Of a stretch of 64,000 nt of DNA, positions 42,155-50,489 are shown in pieces. The notes under the pieces are model-generated. The model had not been told where the DNA came from. It saw nothing but the letters and a program-made list of their open reading frames with translations, and made no database searches. This stretch comes from Actinoplanes sp. TBRC 11911 (lineage in GTDB: Bacteria > Actinomycetota > Actinomycetes > Mycobacteriales > Micromonosporaceae), in the NCBI RefSeq assembly GCF_012933445.1, contig NZ_JABBNC010000008.1:186001-250000 (forward strand), read 5' to 3'. A program made the position numbers and the translations under genes. Each line of letters starts with the position of its first letter. Position 1 is the stretch's first letter.

Positions 42155-43698
42155 GGCGACCCTTCTTCGTGTGGTGTGGCTTCGTGTGGTGTGGCTTCGT
42201 GTTGTGCGGCCAGCTCGCCGAGGCGCACCAGGGCCGCGATGGGCCGTGTCTGGGTGCGTCCGGGGTCGAGCAGGCCACCGGTGGCCTGGGTGAGGAGCTC
42301 TTCGACGGTGCGCCCACAGACGCGGCCTTGGCAGACGCCGAGGCCGGCCCGCGTGCTGAGCTTGAGGGACCGCAGTCCACGGGACTCGGTCTCGCGGGCG
42401 GCCCGGGTCAGGTCGCCGAGGGTGACTTCTTCGCAGCGGCAGACGACGGTGTCCGGGGTGAGCCAGGAGGTCCAGCCGGGGCGGATGCCGTGCGCGTTCT
42501 CGAGGCGCCGGGGGAAGGGGCTGGTTTGTTCGCCGGTGGGTGCCGGGCCTTCGCGGCCGTTGCCGCGGCCTTGCGGCGCGCCGGTGTTTCCAGCGCTCGC
42601 GGTGATCCCTACGCCGGTGATCGCCGGGGCGGCGGTTCGAGCGCTCGCGGCGCCTTCGGCAGGGCGCCCGGCGGCGGCTGTTCCGGCGATCGCGCCCTCG
42701 GTCAGGGCGAGGCCGGCACCGCCGATGCCGGTGATCTCACCGGCCGCGAAGACGCCGTCGACGCTGGTGCGGCCGTTCGCGTCGATGGCGACGGTGCCGT
42801 CGCTCCGCAGGCGGCATCCGGCGGCGACGGCGAGCTCCGTACGCGGGATGAAGCCGTGACTGACACAGACGGCGTCGACCTCGATCTGTTTCTCTGTCCC
42901 GGAAATGGGCGCCCATTGTGGATCTAATCGAGCGACGGTGACGGCTTCGACGCGGTCGGTGCCGTGCGCCGCGATGACGGCGGTGGCGGTGCGGTAGGGC
43001 ACGCGGTAGCGGGCCAGATCCTTCACATACCCGGCGAGTTCCGCCCCTTTACGCCACGACGCGGCGAGTTCGGCGGGCTTGGCGGTCCAGGCACGGCCGA
43101 GGCGTCCCCAGCCGTTCGCCTCCAGTACGCCCCGAACCCGCGCCCCGGTCCGCACCAGGCTGGTGGCGACGGGCAGCAGGAACGGCCCCGCTCCCGCCAC
43201 GAGCACGTCACCACCGACGGCGATCCGTTCCGCTTTCGCGAGCGCTTGAGCCGCACCGGCGGTGAAGACACCCGGCAGTTCCCACCCCGGGAAGGGAAGC
43301 GTGCGCTCGGAGGCCCCGGTGGCGAGCACCAGCGCCCACGCCCGGAAGGTCAGTTGCCGTCGCCCGCCCCCGTCCGCGGCCCCGACGAGAACGTGCACGT
43401 CCGGCGCCCCGTCATCGCGCCGCTCGACCAGCCAGACCTGCGCGTTGACCAGCACCTCACAGCCCGGGTCGGCGTCAAGCCGCCGGCGGAGCGCCGCAAA
43501 CCGCCGCCAGCCGTGGTGCAGCTTGGCTTCCCGCCCCGCCGGCCGCTGAGGCGGAAGGTGCCGCCAGTATTGCCCACCGACATCATCGGCCGCGTCCAGC
43601 AGCGTGACCGAGGCCCCGCCCCGCCGCGCGGCCAGCGCCGCCGCAAGCCCCGCCGGTCCAGCCCCCACCACAAGCACGTCACGTGTCATATATTTCAT
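42151..43698 (-). CDS. D-hydroxyproline dehydrogenase, FAD/NAD(P)-binding alpha-type subunit
   Basis: A 515-residue flavoprotein like HcnB/OoxA. The N-terminal dinucleotide motif is VVGAGPAGLAAALAARRGG, with ALVLATGASERTLPFPG mid-protein and DGVFAAGEITGIGG for FAD. The C-terminus has a BFD-like [2Fe-2S] site (VCRCEEV and GLGVCQGRVCG). Between them is an Ala/Gly-rich linker of about 55 residues (around 330-385) that family members lack, and the tail ends in repeated HEATP units encoded by 15-bp DNA repeats. It joins the other two subunits to oxidise cis-4-hydroxy-D-proline. Overlaps both neighbours by 4 bp. Confidence 0.85.
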   Translation of the reverse strand: MKYMTRDVLVVGAGPAGLAAALAARRGGASVTLLDAADDVGGQYWRHLPPQRPAGREAKLHHGWRRFAALRRRLDADPGCEVLVNAQVWLVERRDDGAPDVHVLVGAADGGGRRQLTFRAWALVLATGASERTLPFPGWELPGVFTAGAAQALAKAERIAVGGDVLVAGAGPFLLPVATSLVRTGARVRGVLEANGWGRLGRAWTAKPAELAASWRKGAELAGYVKDLARYRVPYRTATAVIAAHGTDRVEAVTVARLDPQWAPISGTEKQIEVDAVCVSHGFIPRTELAVAAGCRLRSDGTVAIDANGRTSVDGVFAAGEITGIGGAGLALTEGAIAGTAAAGRPAEGAASARTAAPAITGVGITASAGNTGAPQGRGNGREGPAPTGEQTSPFPRRLENAHGIRPGWTSWLTPDTVVCRCEEVTLGDLTRAARETESRGLRSLKLSTRAGLGVCQGRVCGRTVEELLTQATGGLLDPGRTQTRPIAALVRLGELAAQHEATPHEATPHEEGSP

Positions 43699-44087
43699 GC
43701 GCCGCCCCCGCCGTCAGGCGCGCTGGTCCGTGGCGAGGGCGTCCCGGCCGGCAGGCAGGCCGGCCGGGTCATGCTGGAAATTTCGTCCTTTGTCGTGATG
43801 ACGTCGCCGTCTGCGGCGCGCCGCTGGCATGCCCGGACATCGCTCAAGCCGTTGACGGTCAGCAGGCAGTCGTAGCAGACGCCTATTCCACAGAAGACTC
43901 CGCGGGGACGGCCGCGCCGGGTCGTGCGCCAGCTGGCCCGGCCCGTGCTCAACAGAACGCCGGCGATGGTCTGGCCGGCCAAGCCGGAAACCGGGAGCCC
44001 GTCAACGTGGACGGTGATCGCCGTGGTCGCGCCGGGCTCGACTGGGTCATCGGACGGTGCCAAGCGGTGCGGTCCGGTCGCCCTCAC
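43695..44087 (-). CDS. D-hydroxyproline dehydrogenase, (2Fe-2S) gamma-type subunit
   Basis: A 130-residue HcnA-like ferredoxin subunit. The plant-type cluster ligands are FCGIGVCYDCLLTV plus the distal VRACQR Cys. The N-terminal strand TTAITVHVDGLPVSGLAGQT is the ubiquitin-like fold start. A 30-residue Pro/Gly-rich tail (PRTSAPDGGGGA) overlaps the next gene. It passes electrons between the two flavin subunits. It is the first gene after the second GntR-box-like site, which suggests an internal promoter here. Confidence 0.85.
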   Translation of the reverse strand: MRATGPHRLAPSDDPVEPGATTAITVHVDGLPVSGLAGQTIAGVLLSTGRASWRTTRRGRPRGVFCGIGVCYDCLLTVNGLSDVRACQRRAADGDVITTKDEISSMTRPACLPAGTPSPRTSAPDGGGGA

Positions 44088-44090
44088 GCC

Positions 44091-44105
44091 AGTAGTATGT
44101 CACAC
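44091..44105 (-). promoter_or_regulatory. GntR-box-like operator upstream of the dehydrogenase gamma subunit
   Basis: AGTAGTATGTCACAC matches AGTAATATGTCACAT before gntR (46340-46354) at 13 of 15 positions. The TGTCACA core fits the GT-N-AC pattern of FadR-type GntR operators. It sits 4 bp upstream of the gamma-subunit start. Confidence 0.6.
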
Positions 44106-45647
44106 ATCGCTGACGATGAAAGGGCGAAGACTCGGCCGATCAACGGCGAACGGTGTGGCCGGCACATGCGTGGTCCGCCCGTACAGGAGATCGACGATCA
44201 GCTCCGCGGTCGCCATCGACAGCACGATCCCCGCGCCCTCGTGGCCGGTCGCATGCCACAGGCCGGGCAGCCGCGGGTCCGGGCCGATCACCGGCAGATG
44301 ATCGGGCACGAAGGGGCGGAACCCGCCGTACGCCCGCATCACCGCGACATCCGCCAGGAACGGGAACAGCGCGGCGGCCTTGGCCGCGATCGCGGCCAGC
44401 ACACGCGCCTCGATCCGCTCGTCAAACCCGCGCCGCTCCCGCGACGATCCGATGAGAACGGTCCCGCCCGCCGTCGACTCGATCACGCTGGACGTCTGCA
44501 GCGCGGCGTCGTCCGAGCCGACGGCACCGACGTAGTCCGCGTCGTAGACCTTGTGCCGAATCCGGCCCGGCATAGGCGTGGTGACCAGCAACGTCCCACG
44601 CCGCGGCCGCACCGGCAGAAGCACCCCGAGACGCCGCGCCACCTCCGCCGACCAGGGCCCGGCAGCCACGACGACATGGTCCGCCGCGAAGTCGCCGGCC
44701 GTCGTCCGCACACCAACCAGCCGATCACCGCCGCCCAGCCCGGCACCGCCCGCCAGCCCGGCACCGCCGCCCAGCCCAGCACCGCCGCCCAGCCCAGCAC
44801 CGCCCGCCAGCCCAGCATCGCCGCCCAGCCCAGCACCGCCAACCGGCCCGTCAGCACCATCCAGCAAGCCGCCGCCCAGTCGGTTGCCGCCAGCCGGCCC
44901 ACCAGGACCAACCAGCAAGCCACCCCCGCCGAGCCCGGCGCCACCAGCCAGTCGACTGGCTCGGCTGAGCCCGTCGGCGCCGCTCGTCCCACCGACGCTA
45001 CGCAGCGCTTCATCGCCCGCACGTGGACGCCCCCGCGACGACCGATCCCGGCCATAAAGCGGACCAAGCACCTCGACGCCCTGATACACCCTCGCTCCCC
45101 CACGCCGCGCCGACGCGAGCAACGCCTCGGTCGCGATCGCGGGCTGCACCTGGGAATCCTGCGGGTAATATATCGCTGCGGTAATCGCGCGGGTCAGATC
45201 CGGTTCAAGGCTCGCTGCCGTCCCCGCATCGACCGGCACCGCCTCGACCCCGGCCGCGCGCTGCCCGGCCGCGAAGACCCGCAACGCTTCCGCGCCCTCG
45301 TCGGTCGTGGCGACCACGAGACCGCCCTTGGCCTCGAACTCGATGCCCGGAAACGATGGCCCCAGCTCATCCGGCAGATCCCGCCAGAGCGACAGCGAGC
45401 GCTGCGCCAGCACCAACTCCGCGCCCGGCCCTTTGTCCGACACCAGCAGATTGCCCTCGCCTGCCGCCGACGTCCCACCGGCCGACGCCGAGCGGTCCAG
45501 CACCGTGACCTTCGCACCGGCCTTGACCAGCTCCCGCGCCACCGCCGCACCCACGATCCCGGCCCCGACGACCACCACCTCAAGATCGCCCGCAGGCGGC
45601 GACGAGATCAAAGACCCCGGCGATCCGGGATCCCCATGTCCCGCCAT
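44100..45647 (-). CDS. D-hydroxyproline dehydrogenase, DAO-type catalytic subunit with a large low-complexity insertion
   Basis: A 515-residue glycine oxidase-like flavoprotein (DAO family) and likely catalytic subunit. FAD motif: EVVVVGAGIVGAAVAREL at about 23-40, then LDRSASAGGTSAAGEGNLL. C-terminal FAD contacts are MRAYGGFRPFVPDHLPVIG and WHATGHEGAGIVLS. Residues about 198-308 are a Gly/Ala/Leu-rich insertion with repeated GGAGLG units, placed where relatives have a short turn before VGVRTTAGDFAADHVVVAAG. The frame stays open and the motifs on both sides are intact, so the protein may be functional. The ATG shares one base with the gntR stop. Confidence 0.82.
   Translation of the reverse strand: MAGHGDPGSPGSLISSPPAGDLEVVVVGAGIVGAAVARELVKAGAKVTVLDRSASAGGTSAAGEGNLLVSDKGPGAELVLAQRSLSLWRDLPDELGPSFPGIEFEAKGGLVVATTDEGAEALRVFAAGQRAAGVEAVPVDAGTAASLEPDLTRAITAAIYYPQDSQVQPAIATEALLASARRGGARVYQGVEVLGPLYGRDRSSRGRPRAGDEALRSVGGTSGADGLSRASRLAGGAGLGGGGLLVGPGGPAGGNRLGGGLLDGADGPVGGAGLGGDAGLAGGAGLGGGAGLGGGAGLAGGAGLGGGDRLVGVRTTAGDFAADHVVVAAGPWSAEVARRLGVLLPVRPRRGTLLVTTPMPGRIRHKVYDADYVGAVGSDDAALQTSSVIESTAGGTVLIGSSRERRGFDERIEARVLAAIAAKAAALFPFLADVAVMRAYGGFRPFVPDHLPVIGPDPRLPGLWHATGHEGAGIVLSMATAELIVDLLYGRTTHVPATPFAVDRPSLRPFIVSDV
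44719..45040 (-). repeat. In-frame low-complexity insertion encoding GGAGLG-type repeats
   Basis: The core (about 44740-44850) is built of 15-bp units close to GCCCAGCCCAGCACC on the plus strand. Units are near-identical, so expansion looks recent. It lies inside the catalytic subunit gene. Confidence 0.8.
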
Positions 45648-46324
45648 CAGCGCTCGCTCTTCTCGGGCCGGCCGCTCCACCAGCCGGTGACATGTGCGAT
45701 GTGATGCACCATCAGTTCCTCGGCGGCCGCCGGTTTGTTGTCGGCGAGCAGGTCCAGCAGCGTGTGGTGCTCGGCCGACGACCGGGCCAGCTCGGGCGTG
45801 CCGAGCATCCCGGCGAGCCCGACCAACCGGCTCTGCTGACGCAGGTCCCCGACCAGCGTGACCAGCCGGTCGTTGCCGGTCAAGCTCAGCAGATGCAGGT
45901 GGAAGTCGGTGTCCGCGATCAGGTAGGTGCGCAGGTCGGACGCGGCGGCGCCGGTCACGATCGCGTCCGCCTCGAGCCGCAGCGCGGCCAGCTCCGGCTC
46001 GTCGATCCGGCCGGCGAGCTGGCGCATCGGCGGCGCCTCCAGCCATTGCCGGATCTGCACGATCTCCTCCAGGTCGCGCCGGTTCACGTGGGTGACCCGG
46101 AACCCTTTGTTGCGCGCGATCGAGACAAGCCCGCGCCGCTCGAGGTTGAGCAGCGCCTCGCGGACCGGCGTGACCGACACGTCGAACGACACGGCCAGCG
46201 ACGGCGCGGTCAGCATGGTCCCGGGTGGGATCTCCCCGGTGACGATGGCCGTCGACACCGCCTCTTCGACGAGCTGGCGAAAGTTTCCCCCCGCATGCAG
46301 CGGCCCGATGACCGGAAGCTTCAC
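45647..46324 (-). CDS. GntR-family (FCD) regulator of the hydroxyproline operon
   Basis: A 225-residue FadR-type regulator. The winged helix is marked by VSTAIVTGEIPPGTMLTAPS and VTPVREALLNLERRGLVSI, then an all-helical FCD domain with metal/ligand residues in DTDFHLHLLSLTGN, QSRLVG and SSAEHHTLLDLL. Such proteins repress catabolic operons and release DNA on binding a pathway intermediate. It is the first gene of the operon, with an operator-like site 16 bp upstream and a near copy before the gamma subunit, implying autoregulation. Confidence 0.88.
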   Translation of the reverse strand: MKLPVIGPLHAGGNFRQLVEEAVSTAIVTGEIPPGTMLTAPSLAVSFDVSVTPVREALLNLERRGLVSIARNKGFRVTHVNRRDLEEIVQIRQWLEAPPMRQLAGRIDEPELAALRLEADAIVTGAAASDLRTYLIADTDFHLHLLSLTGNDRLVTLVGDLRQQSRLVGLAGMLGTPELARSSAEHHTLLDLLADNKPAAAEELMVHHIAHVTGWWSGRPEKSER

Positions 46325-46339
46325 GCGCCACCCTCCCTC

Positions 46340-46354
46340 AGTAATATGTCACAT
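46340..46354 (-). promoter_or_regulatory. GntR-box-like operator upstream of gntR
   Basis: AGTAATATGTCACAT contains the perfect palindrome ATGTCACAT. It lies 16 bp before the gntR start and matches the site at 44091. Confidence 0.6.
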
Positions 46355-46418
46355 CCTACAGGCGGCGGGCGCTACGGCACCGGACGAAAACGGGGCTGAA
46401 TACCGCGGCCCGACGACG

Positions 46419-46431
46419 TAACGTTCGAGGC
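46419..46431 (+). promoter_or_regulatory. -10 box TAACGT for the RBBP9-like gene
   Basis: TAACGT at 46419-46424 lies 7 nt before ATG 46432; leaderless start likely. Confidence 0.35.
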
Positions 46432-46962
46432 ATGCATCGACGGGCGATCATCTTTCACGGGACCAACGCCAGCCCCGACGTGGCGTGGTACCCCTGGCTC
46501 GCCGAGCGCCTCGCGGCCCGCGGGCTGGTGGTGGAGCTGCCACACTACCCCGGCCTCAACGCCGAGCCGATCGCCTCCTTCGCGCCCAAGGTGCTGGCCG
46601 GGCACACGTTCGACGAGAGCACCGTCCTGGTTGGTCATTCCGGCGGCGCCGCCCTGATCCTGGCCCTCCTCGAGCACGTCACGGTCGACCAGGCGATCCT
46701 CGTCGCCGGCTATTGCACCCGCCCGAACACGAACGACGAACCCGTCCTGAAGCAAAGCTACGACTGGGCGGCCATCAAATCCCACGTACGCGACATCACC
46801 TTCATCAATTCGCGCCACGACCCGTACGGCTGCGACGAACACCAGGGCCGCGCCATGTTCGACCGTCTCGGCGGCACACAAATAGTCCGCGACGACGGCC
46901 ACTTCGGCGACTACGACCAGGTGTACGACGATTTTCCCCTGGTGGACCACCTGATCGGATGA
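46432..46962 (+). CDS. RBBP9/YdeN-family serine hydrolase
   Basis: A 176-residue compact alpha/beta hydrolase: AIIFHGTNASPDVAWYPWL at the start, nucleophile Ser in VLVGHSGGAALIL, Asp in INSRHDPYGCDEH and His in DDGHFGDYDQVY. Length and motifs match the RBBP9 family of small serine hydrolases, whose natural substrates are mostly unknown. It is followed after 4 bp by the FAD monooxygenase gene, so the two are probably cotranscribed. Confidence 0.82.
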   Translation: MHRRAIIFHGTNASPDVAWYPWLAERLAARGLVVELPHYPGLNAEPIASFAPKVLAGHTFDESTVLVGHSGGAALILALLEHVTVDQAILVAGYCTRPNTNDEPVLKQSYDWAAIKSHVRDITFINSRHDPYGCDEHQGRAMFDRLGGTQIVRDDGHFGDYDQVYDDFPLVDHLIG

Positions 46963-46966
46963 GGCG

Positions 46967-48058
46967 ATGAAGCGGATAGCCATCGTGGGTGCCGGCATCG
47001 GCGGCCTCACCGCGGCGATCGCGCTCGCCCGCCAGAACGTCGAGTGTGTCGTCTTCGAGCGCCACGCGACCCTGCCCGACGACGCCACCGGCATCGAGAT
47101 CTCCCCTAACGCCGCCGCCGAGTTGCACGCGCTGGGCGTGGCGTTCGAAGACGACGCGGTGCGTCCCCACGGCCGCGAGATCCGCCGCTGGCGCGACAAC
47201 TCCACGCTGGCCCGCACCGACCTTTCCCGGTACGCCGCGCCGTATTACACGGTCCGCCGGGGCGCTCTGATCGCGGCTTTGAAAAGCGCTTCCCCGGTAC
47301 GCTTCGGCCGCCGTTGCGTGGCCATCCGCAACGACCCGGCCGGCGTCGTTCTCGGGTTCGACGACGGCACGATAACCCGCGCCGACGCCGTGGTGGGCGC
47401 CGACGGCCTGCACTCGGCGGTCCGCGGCGTCTTCTCCCGCGAACTACCCCGCTACAGCGGTTTCGTGGCCTCCCACACCGTCATGCCGATGGACGCCGCC
47501 CGCCCGCTGGCCGCCCCCGACCGCGTCCTGACCTGGCTGGGCCCGAAGCGGCACTGCCTGGCCTACCCGATCGACGGCGGCCGCCGCCTGACCCTCGTGG
47601 TGGTCGAGCCGCAAGCGACACCGACCGCCCAGAACCCGCCGCGCGACTCGCTGACGAACTTCCTCGGCTGGCATCCGGCCGTCCGTGGTCTGCTGGGCCT
47701 GGCCGGCCGGCTGCACCGACGTGCCCTCTACGACCGTCCGCCGTTGCAGCACTGGCAGCACCACCGGGCCGTGCTGATCGGCGACGCCGCCCACCCGATG
47801 CTGCCGTTCCTCGCCCAGGGCGCCGCCCAGGCCATCGAGGACGCCGCCACCCTGGCCCGGTGCCTGACCGCTCCGGACCCGTTCGCCCGCTACGAGGAGC
47901 TGCGCCGCCCGCGGCTGGCCCGCATCGCCGAAGCCACCCGCGCCGCCCTCCGCACGTTCCACTTCCCGGACGGCGAAGACCAGCGTCGCCGCGACCGCGC
48001 CATGGCCGCGTCTCCCCCGGATGCCCTGGACTGGCTTTACGCCCACCGGCCGGGTTAG
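46967..48058 (+). CDS. FAD-dependent monooxygenase (aromatic hydroxylase-like)
   Basis: A 363-residue group A flavoprotein monooxygenase. All three fingerprints are present: IAIVGAGIGGLTAAIALARQ, the DG motif VVGADGLHSAVRG and the GD motif VLIGDAAHPMLPFLAQGAAQ. It would hydroxylate an aromatic or conjugated substrate using NAD(P)H and oxygen; nearest functional types are salicylate and 3-hydroxybenzoate hydroxylases, but specificity is not readable. Its stop overlaps that of the opposite-strand ThDP enzyme by 4 bp. Confidence 0.85.
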   Translation: MKRIAIVGAGIGGLTAAIALARQNVECVVFERHATLPDDATGIEISPNAAAELHALGVAFEDDAVRPHGREIRRWRDNSTLARTDLSRYAAPYYTVRRGALIAALKSASPVRFGRRCVAIRNDPAGVVLGFDDGTITRADAVVGADGLHSAVRGVFSRELPRYSGFVASHTVMPMDAARPLAAPDRVLTWLGPKRHCLAYPIDGGRRLTLVVVEPQATPTAQNPPRDSLTNFLGWHPAVRGLLGLAGRLHRRALYDRPPLQHWQHHRAVLIGDAAHPMLPFLAQGAAQAIEDAATLARCLTAPDPFARYEELRRPRLARIAEATRAALRTFHFPDGEDQRRRDRAMAASPPDALDWLYAHRPG

Positions 48059-49662
48059 TGCCCGCGGAACGCCTCCTCCAGCCACCACGACGGACGCTGC
48101 CCGGCCACCTTGAGGTCGACGACCATCGGCACGTCGCGCGGCCCGGCCACCCACTGCTCCACCGATGCCAAATCCTCTCGACGGCGCACGGTCGCGGCCG
48201 CACAGCCGTGGCCCCGGGCGATCGCCGCGATGTCCGTCGACGGGAAAACCACAGTGGACAACGGATGTCCGCCGGGCCCGAAGTGGTGCACCTCGGCCCC
48301 GTACGCGTCGTCGTTGTAGACCAGGATCAGCATGCCGAGGCCCAACCGGCGCACGGTGTCCAGCTCGGAAATCCCCATCAGGAAGCCACCGTCGCCGCAG
48401 GCCGCCACCGGCAGCCGGTCCGGCATCGCGAAGGCGGCACCGATCGCGCTCGCCAAGCCCAGCCCGATCGACTGGAACGCCTGGGTGAACGAGAACCCGC
48501 GATGGTCCGGCACCGACAGGAACATCGACGGGTAGCCCATGAAATTCCCGGAGTCGACCGCGACGACCCGCTCGGACGGAAGGATGTCGTCCACCGCGAT
48601 CGTCGCGGTGCGCGCGTCGATGTGCGAGCCGTCCCCCTCGTCCTCGTACGCCACGTCGCGCCAGCGGCCGGAGGTGGAGAGCTCGAGGCGTACGGGATCG
48701 CTTCTATAGCCTTGTTTTTCGGCAACTGTGACCGCGGCCGCCGTTTCCGCGACGTCGCCGGCGATGCTCAGGTCGACCCGGTGGTGGGCGCCGAACGCGG
48801 ACGGATCGAGGTCGACCTGCACGACCGTGGCCGACCGGTCGACGAGCCCACCGTGCCGGGTGGTCCACATGTTCAGCGACGCACCCCAGGCCACCACGAC
48901 GTCGGCCGCCCGGATGAGCGAGGCCGCGAGCGGTGTGGCGAAGCCGCCGGACACGTCGAGGTTCCACGGATCCCCCGTGAACAGCCCTTTGGCCGCCGCC
49001 GAGGTCGCGAGCAGCGCCCCGCATCGCTCGGCCAGCGCCGACAATTCGGCCCGGGCGCCGAGAGCGCCCCGGCCGGCGATGAACACCGGCCGCTCCGCCT
49101 GGTCCAGCACCGCGTTCAGCTCCACTATGGACGACTCGGAGACGGACCGCGGCACCGGCGGGAACGACGGTGTCACCATTTCCCCGGCCGGCATCGCCTG
49201 GATGTCGAGCGGCAGATTGACCAGCACGGTGCGCCGTTCGCTGACCGCAAGATGCCACGCCCGCGCCACGTCCGCCGCCTCGTGCACGCGCACGCTGGAA
49301 GCGCCGACAGCGTGCGCGAGAGCCCCCTGGTCGATCCGGAAGTTCGAGCGCGGCGCGGTGGCTTCCGCGGCGAGCACCAGCATCGGCGTACGGCTCTTGG
49401 CCGCCTCGGTGATGCCGGTCATCGCATTCGTCAGGCCCGGCCCTTGATGCACGGTGACGATCCCGGGACGCCCACTGATTCTCGCGTACGCGTCGGCGGC
49501 CGTCGCCGCCCCGCCCTCGTGCCGGCAGGCGACAAACTTGACGCCGTGCTTGACGAGCGCGTTGGTGACGTGGAAATTGCCGCTGCCGACCACCCCGAAC
49601 ACGTGCTCGGCGCCGAGCGCGGCCAGCGTCGCACCGACCGCCTCGGCAACCGACCCGGTCAT
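48055..49662 (-). CDS. Thiamine diphosphate-dependent enzyme (acetolactate synthase/benzoylformate decarboxylase-like)
   Basis: A 535-residue ThDP enzyme with all three domains. The cofactor-activating Glu is in FVACRHEGGAATAADAYAR, with GPGLTNAMTGITEA after it; the central domain has FIAGRGALGARAEL; the ThDP-Mg motif is ACGDGGFLMGISELDTVR to YNDDAYG. It probably carries out a decarboxylation or carboligation of a 2-oxo acid. Overlapped 4 bp by the cyclase-family gene upstream, so the two form a translationally coupled pair that may act in sequence. Substrate unknown. Confidence 0.83.
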   Translation of the reverse strand: MTGSVAEAVGATLAALGAEHVFGVVGSGNFHVTNALVKHGVKFVACRHEGGAATAADAYARISGRPGIVTVHQGPGLTNAMTGITEAAKSRTPMLVLAAEATAPRSNFRIDQGALAHAVGASSVRVHEAADVARAWHLAVSERRTVLVNLPLDIQAMPAGEMVTPSFPPVPRSVSESSIVELNAVLDQAERPVFIAGRGALGARAELSALAERCGALLATSAAAKGLFTGDPWNLDVSGGFATPLAASLIRAADVVVAWGASLNMWTTRHGGLVDRSATVVQVDLDPSAFGAHHRVDLSIAGDVAETAAAVTVAEKQGYRSDPVRLELSTSGRWRDVAYEDEGDGSHIDARTATIAVDDILPSERVVAVDSGNFMGYPSMFLSVPDHRGFSFTQAFQSIGLGLASAIGAAFAMPDRLPVAACGDGGFLMGISELDTVRRLGLGMLILVYNDDAYGAEVHHFGPGGHPLSTVVFPSTDIAAIARGHGCAAATVRRREDLASVEQWVAGPRDVPMVVDLKVAGQRPSWWLEEAFRGH

Positions 49663-50432
49663 CGTTCGACCAGCGCCAGTACGCGGGTGGGGCTGCCCGA
49701 GCCGCCGACGATGGGCAGCGGACCGGCGACCACGACCGCGCCGGTGGCGGGCAGGCGGCGCAGGTTCTGTAACTGGGTGAGGCCGTACTTGCCGGCTCCC
49801 AGCACGAAGGAGTGGCACGGGAACGGCGGGTCGAACGAGTGCGCGGTGCCCGCGTCGGTGCCGACGGTCTCCACGCCGACGCCGATGATCGGGGCCTCCT
49901 CGGCGAGCCAGCGCGCGGCCGCGACCGAGATGCCGGGCGTGTGCGGGCCGGTCTCGTCGGCGTTCAGGAACGCCTCCTGGCTCTGCGACCTGGCGTCCCA
50001 TCCGGTACGCACGAGCAACCACCCGCCGTCCGGCAACGCACCGTATTTGGCCTCCCACTCCTTGAGGTCGTCGACCTCGAGGAGGAAGTCGGGGTTGTCG
50101 GCGACGCGATCCGAGACGTCGATGACCGCGGCCGGCGCGATGAGCTGCCGCGCCGGGATCTGCGACACGTCGGCGCCGTCCTTCGCCGTCACCCAGTGCA
50201 CCGGCGCGTCCAGGTGGGTGCCGGTGTGCTCGCCGGTGTGGATGTTGTTCCAATACCAGGCCGGCCCGCGGTCGTCGTACCGGCTGATCTCTTCGAGGCT
50301 GAACGGCACGGTGTCGGCGAACGGCGAGGGCAGCTTGAGGATCGGCGTCGTGCTGGACAGCGGCGCGGTGAGGTCGACAACCTCGATCGAGCCGCTGCCG
50401 ATTCCGGACACCAGGGCCTGCAACGTGCTCAT
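49659..50432 (-). CDS. Cyclase family protein (kynurenine formamidase-like metal hydrolase)
   Basis: A 257-residue member of the cyclase family (PF04199). The metal motif is HTGEHTGTHLDAPVHW, fitting HxGTHxDxPxH, with downstream ligand candidates in LVRTGWD and FPCHSFVLGAGKYG. Known members hydrolyse N-formylkynurenine or isatin, or cyclise polyketides. The tight link with a ThDP enzyme recalls operons for isatin/isatinate or related aromatic catabolism (isatin hydrolase belongs to this family), but that is inference. Confidence 0.82.
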   Translation of the reverse strand: MSTLQALVSGIGSGSIEVVDLTAPLSSTTPILKLPSPFADTVPFSLEEISRYDDRGPAWYWNNIHTGEHTGTHLDAPVHWVTAKDGADVSQIPARQLIAPAAVIDVSDRVADNPDFLLEVDDLKEWEAKYGALPDGGWLLVRTGWDARSQSQEAFLNADETGPHTPGISVAAARWLAEEAPIIGVGVETVGTDAGTAHSFDPPFPCHSFVLGAGKYGLTQLQNLRRLPATGAVVVAGPLPIVGGSGSPTRVLALVER

Positions 50433-50489
50433 CGGACCTCCACTGTGCGCTCGCTCACCATGACAGCGAACAGCGTACGACCGTACGCC

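Noticed and set aside
43683..45704. A 673-residue plus-strand frame with PSTAAQ repeats
   Set aside because: It is the antisense of the dehydrogenase catalytic subunit and its GGAGLG repeat; the minus-strand frame carries intact FAD motifs.
47314..50463. A 1049-residue plus-strand frame across the monooxygenase, ThDP and cyclase genes
   Set aside because: It crosses three genes with recognisable motifs in other frames and shows no domain of its own.
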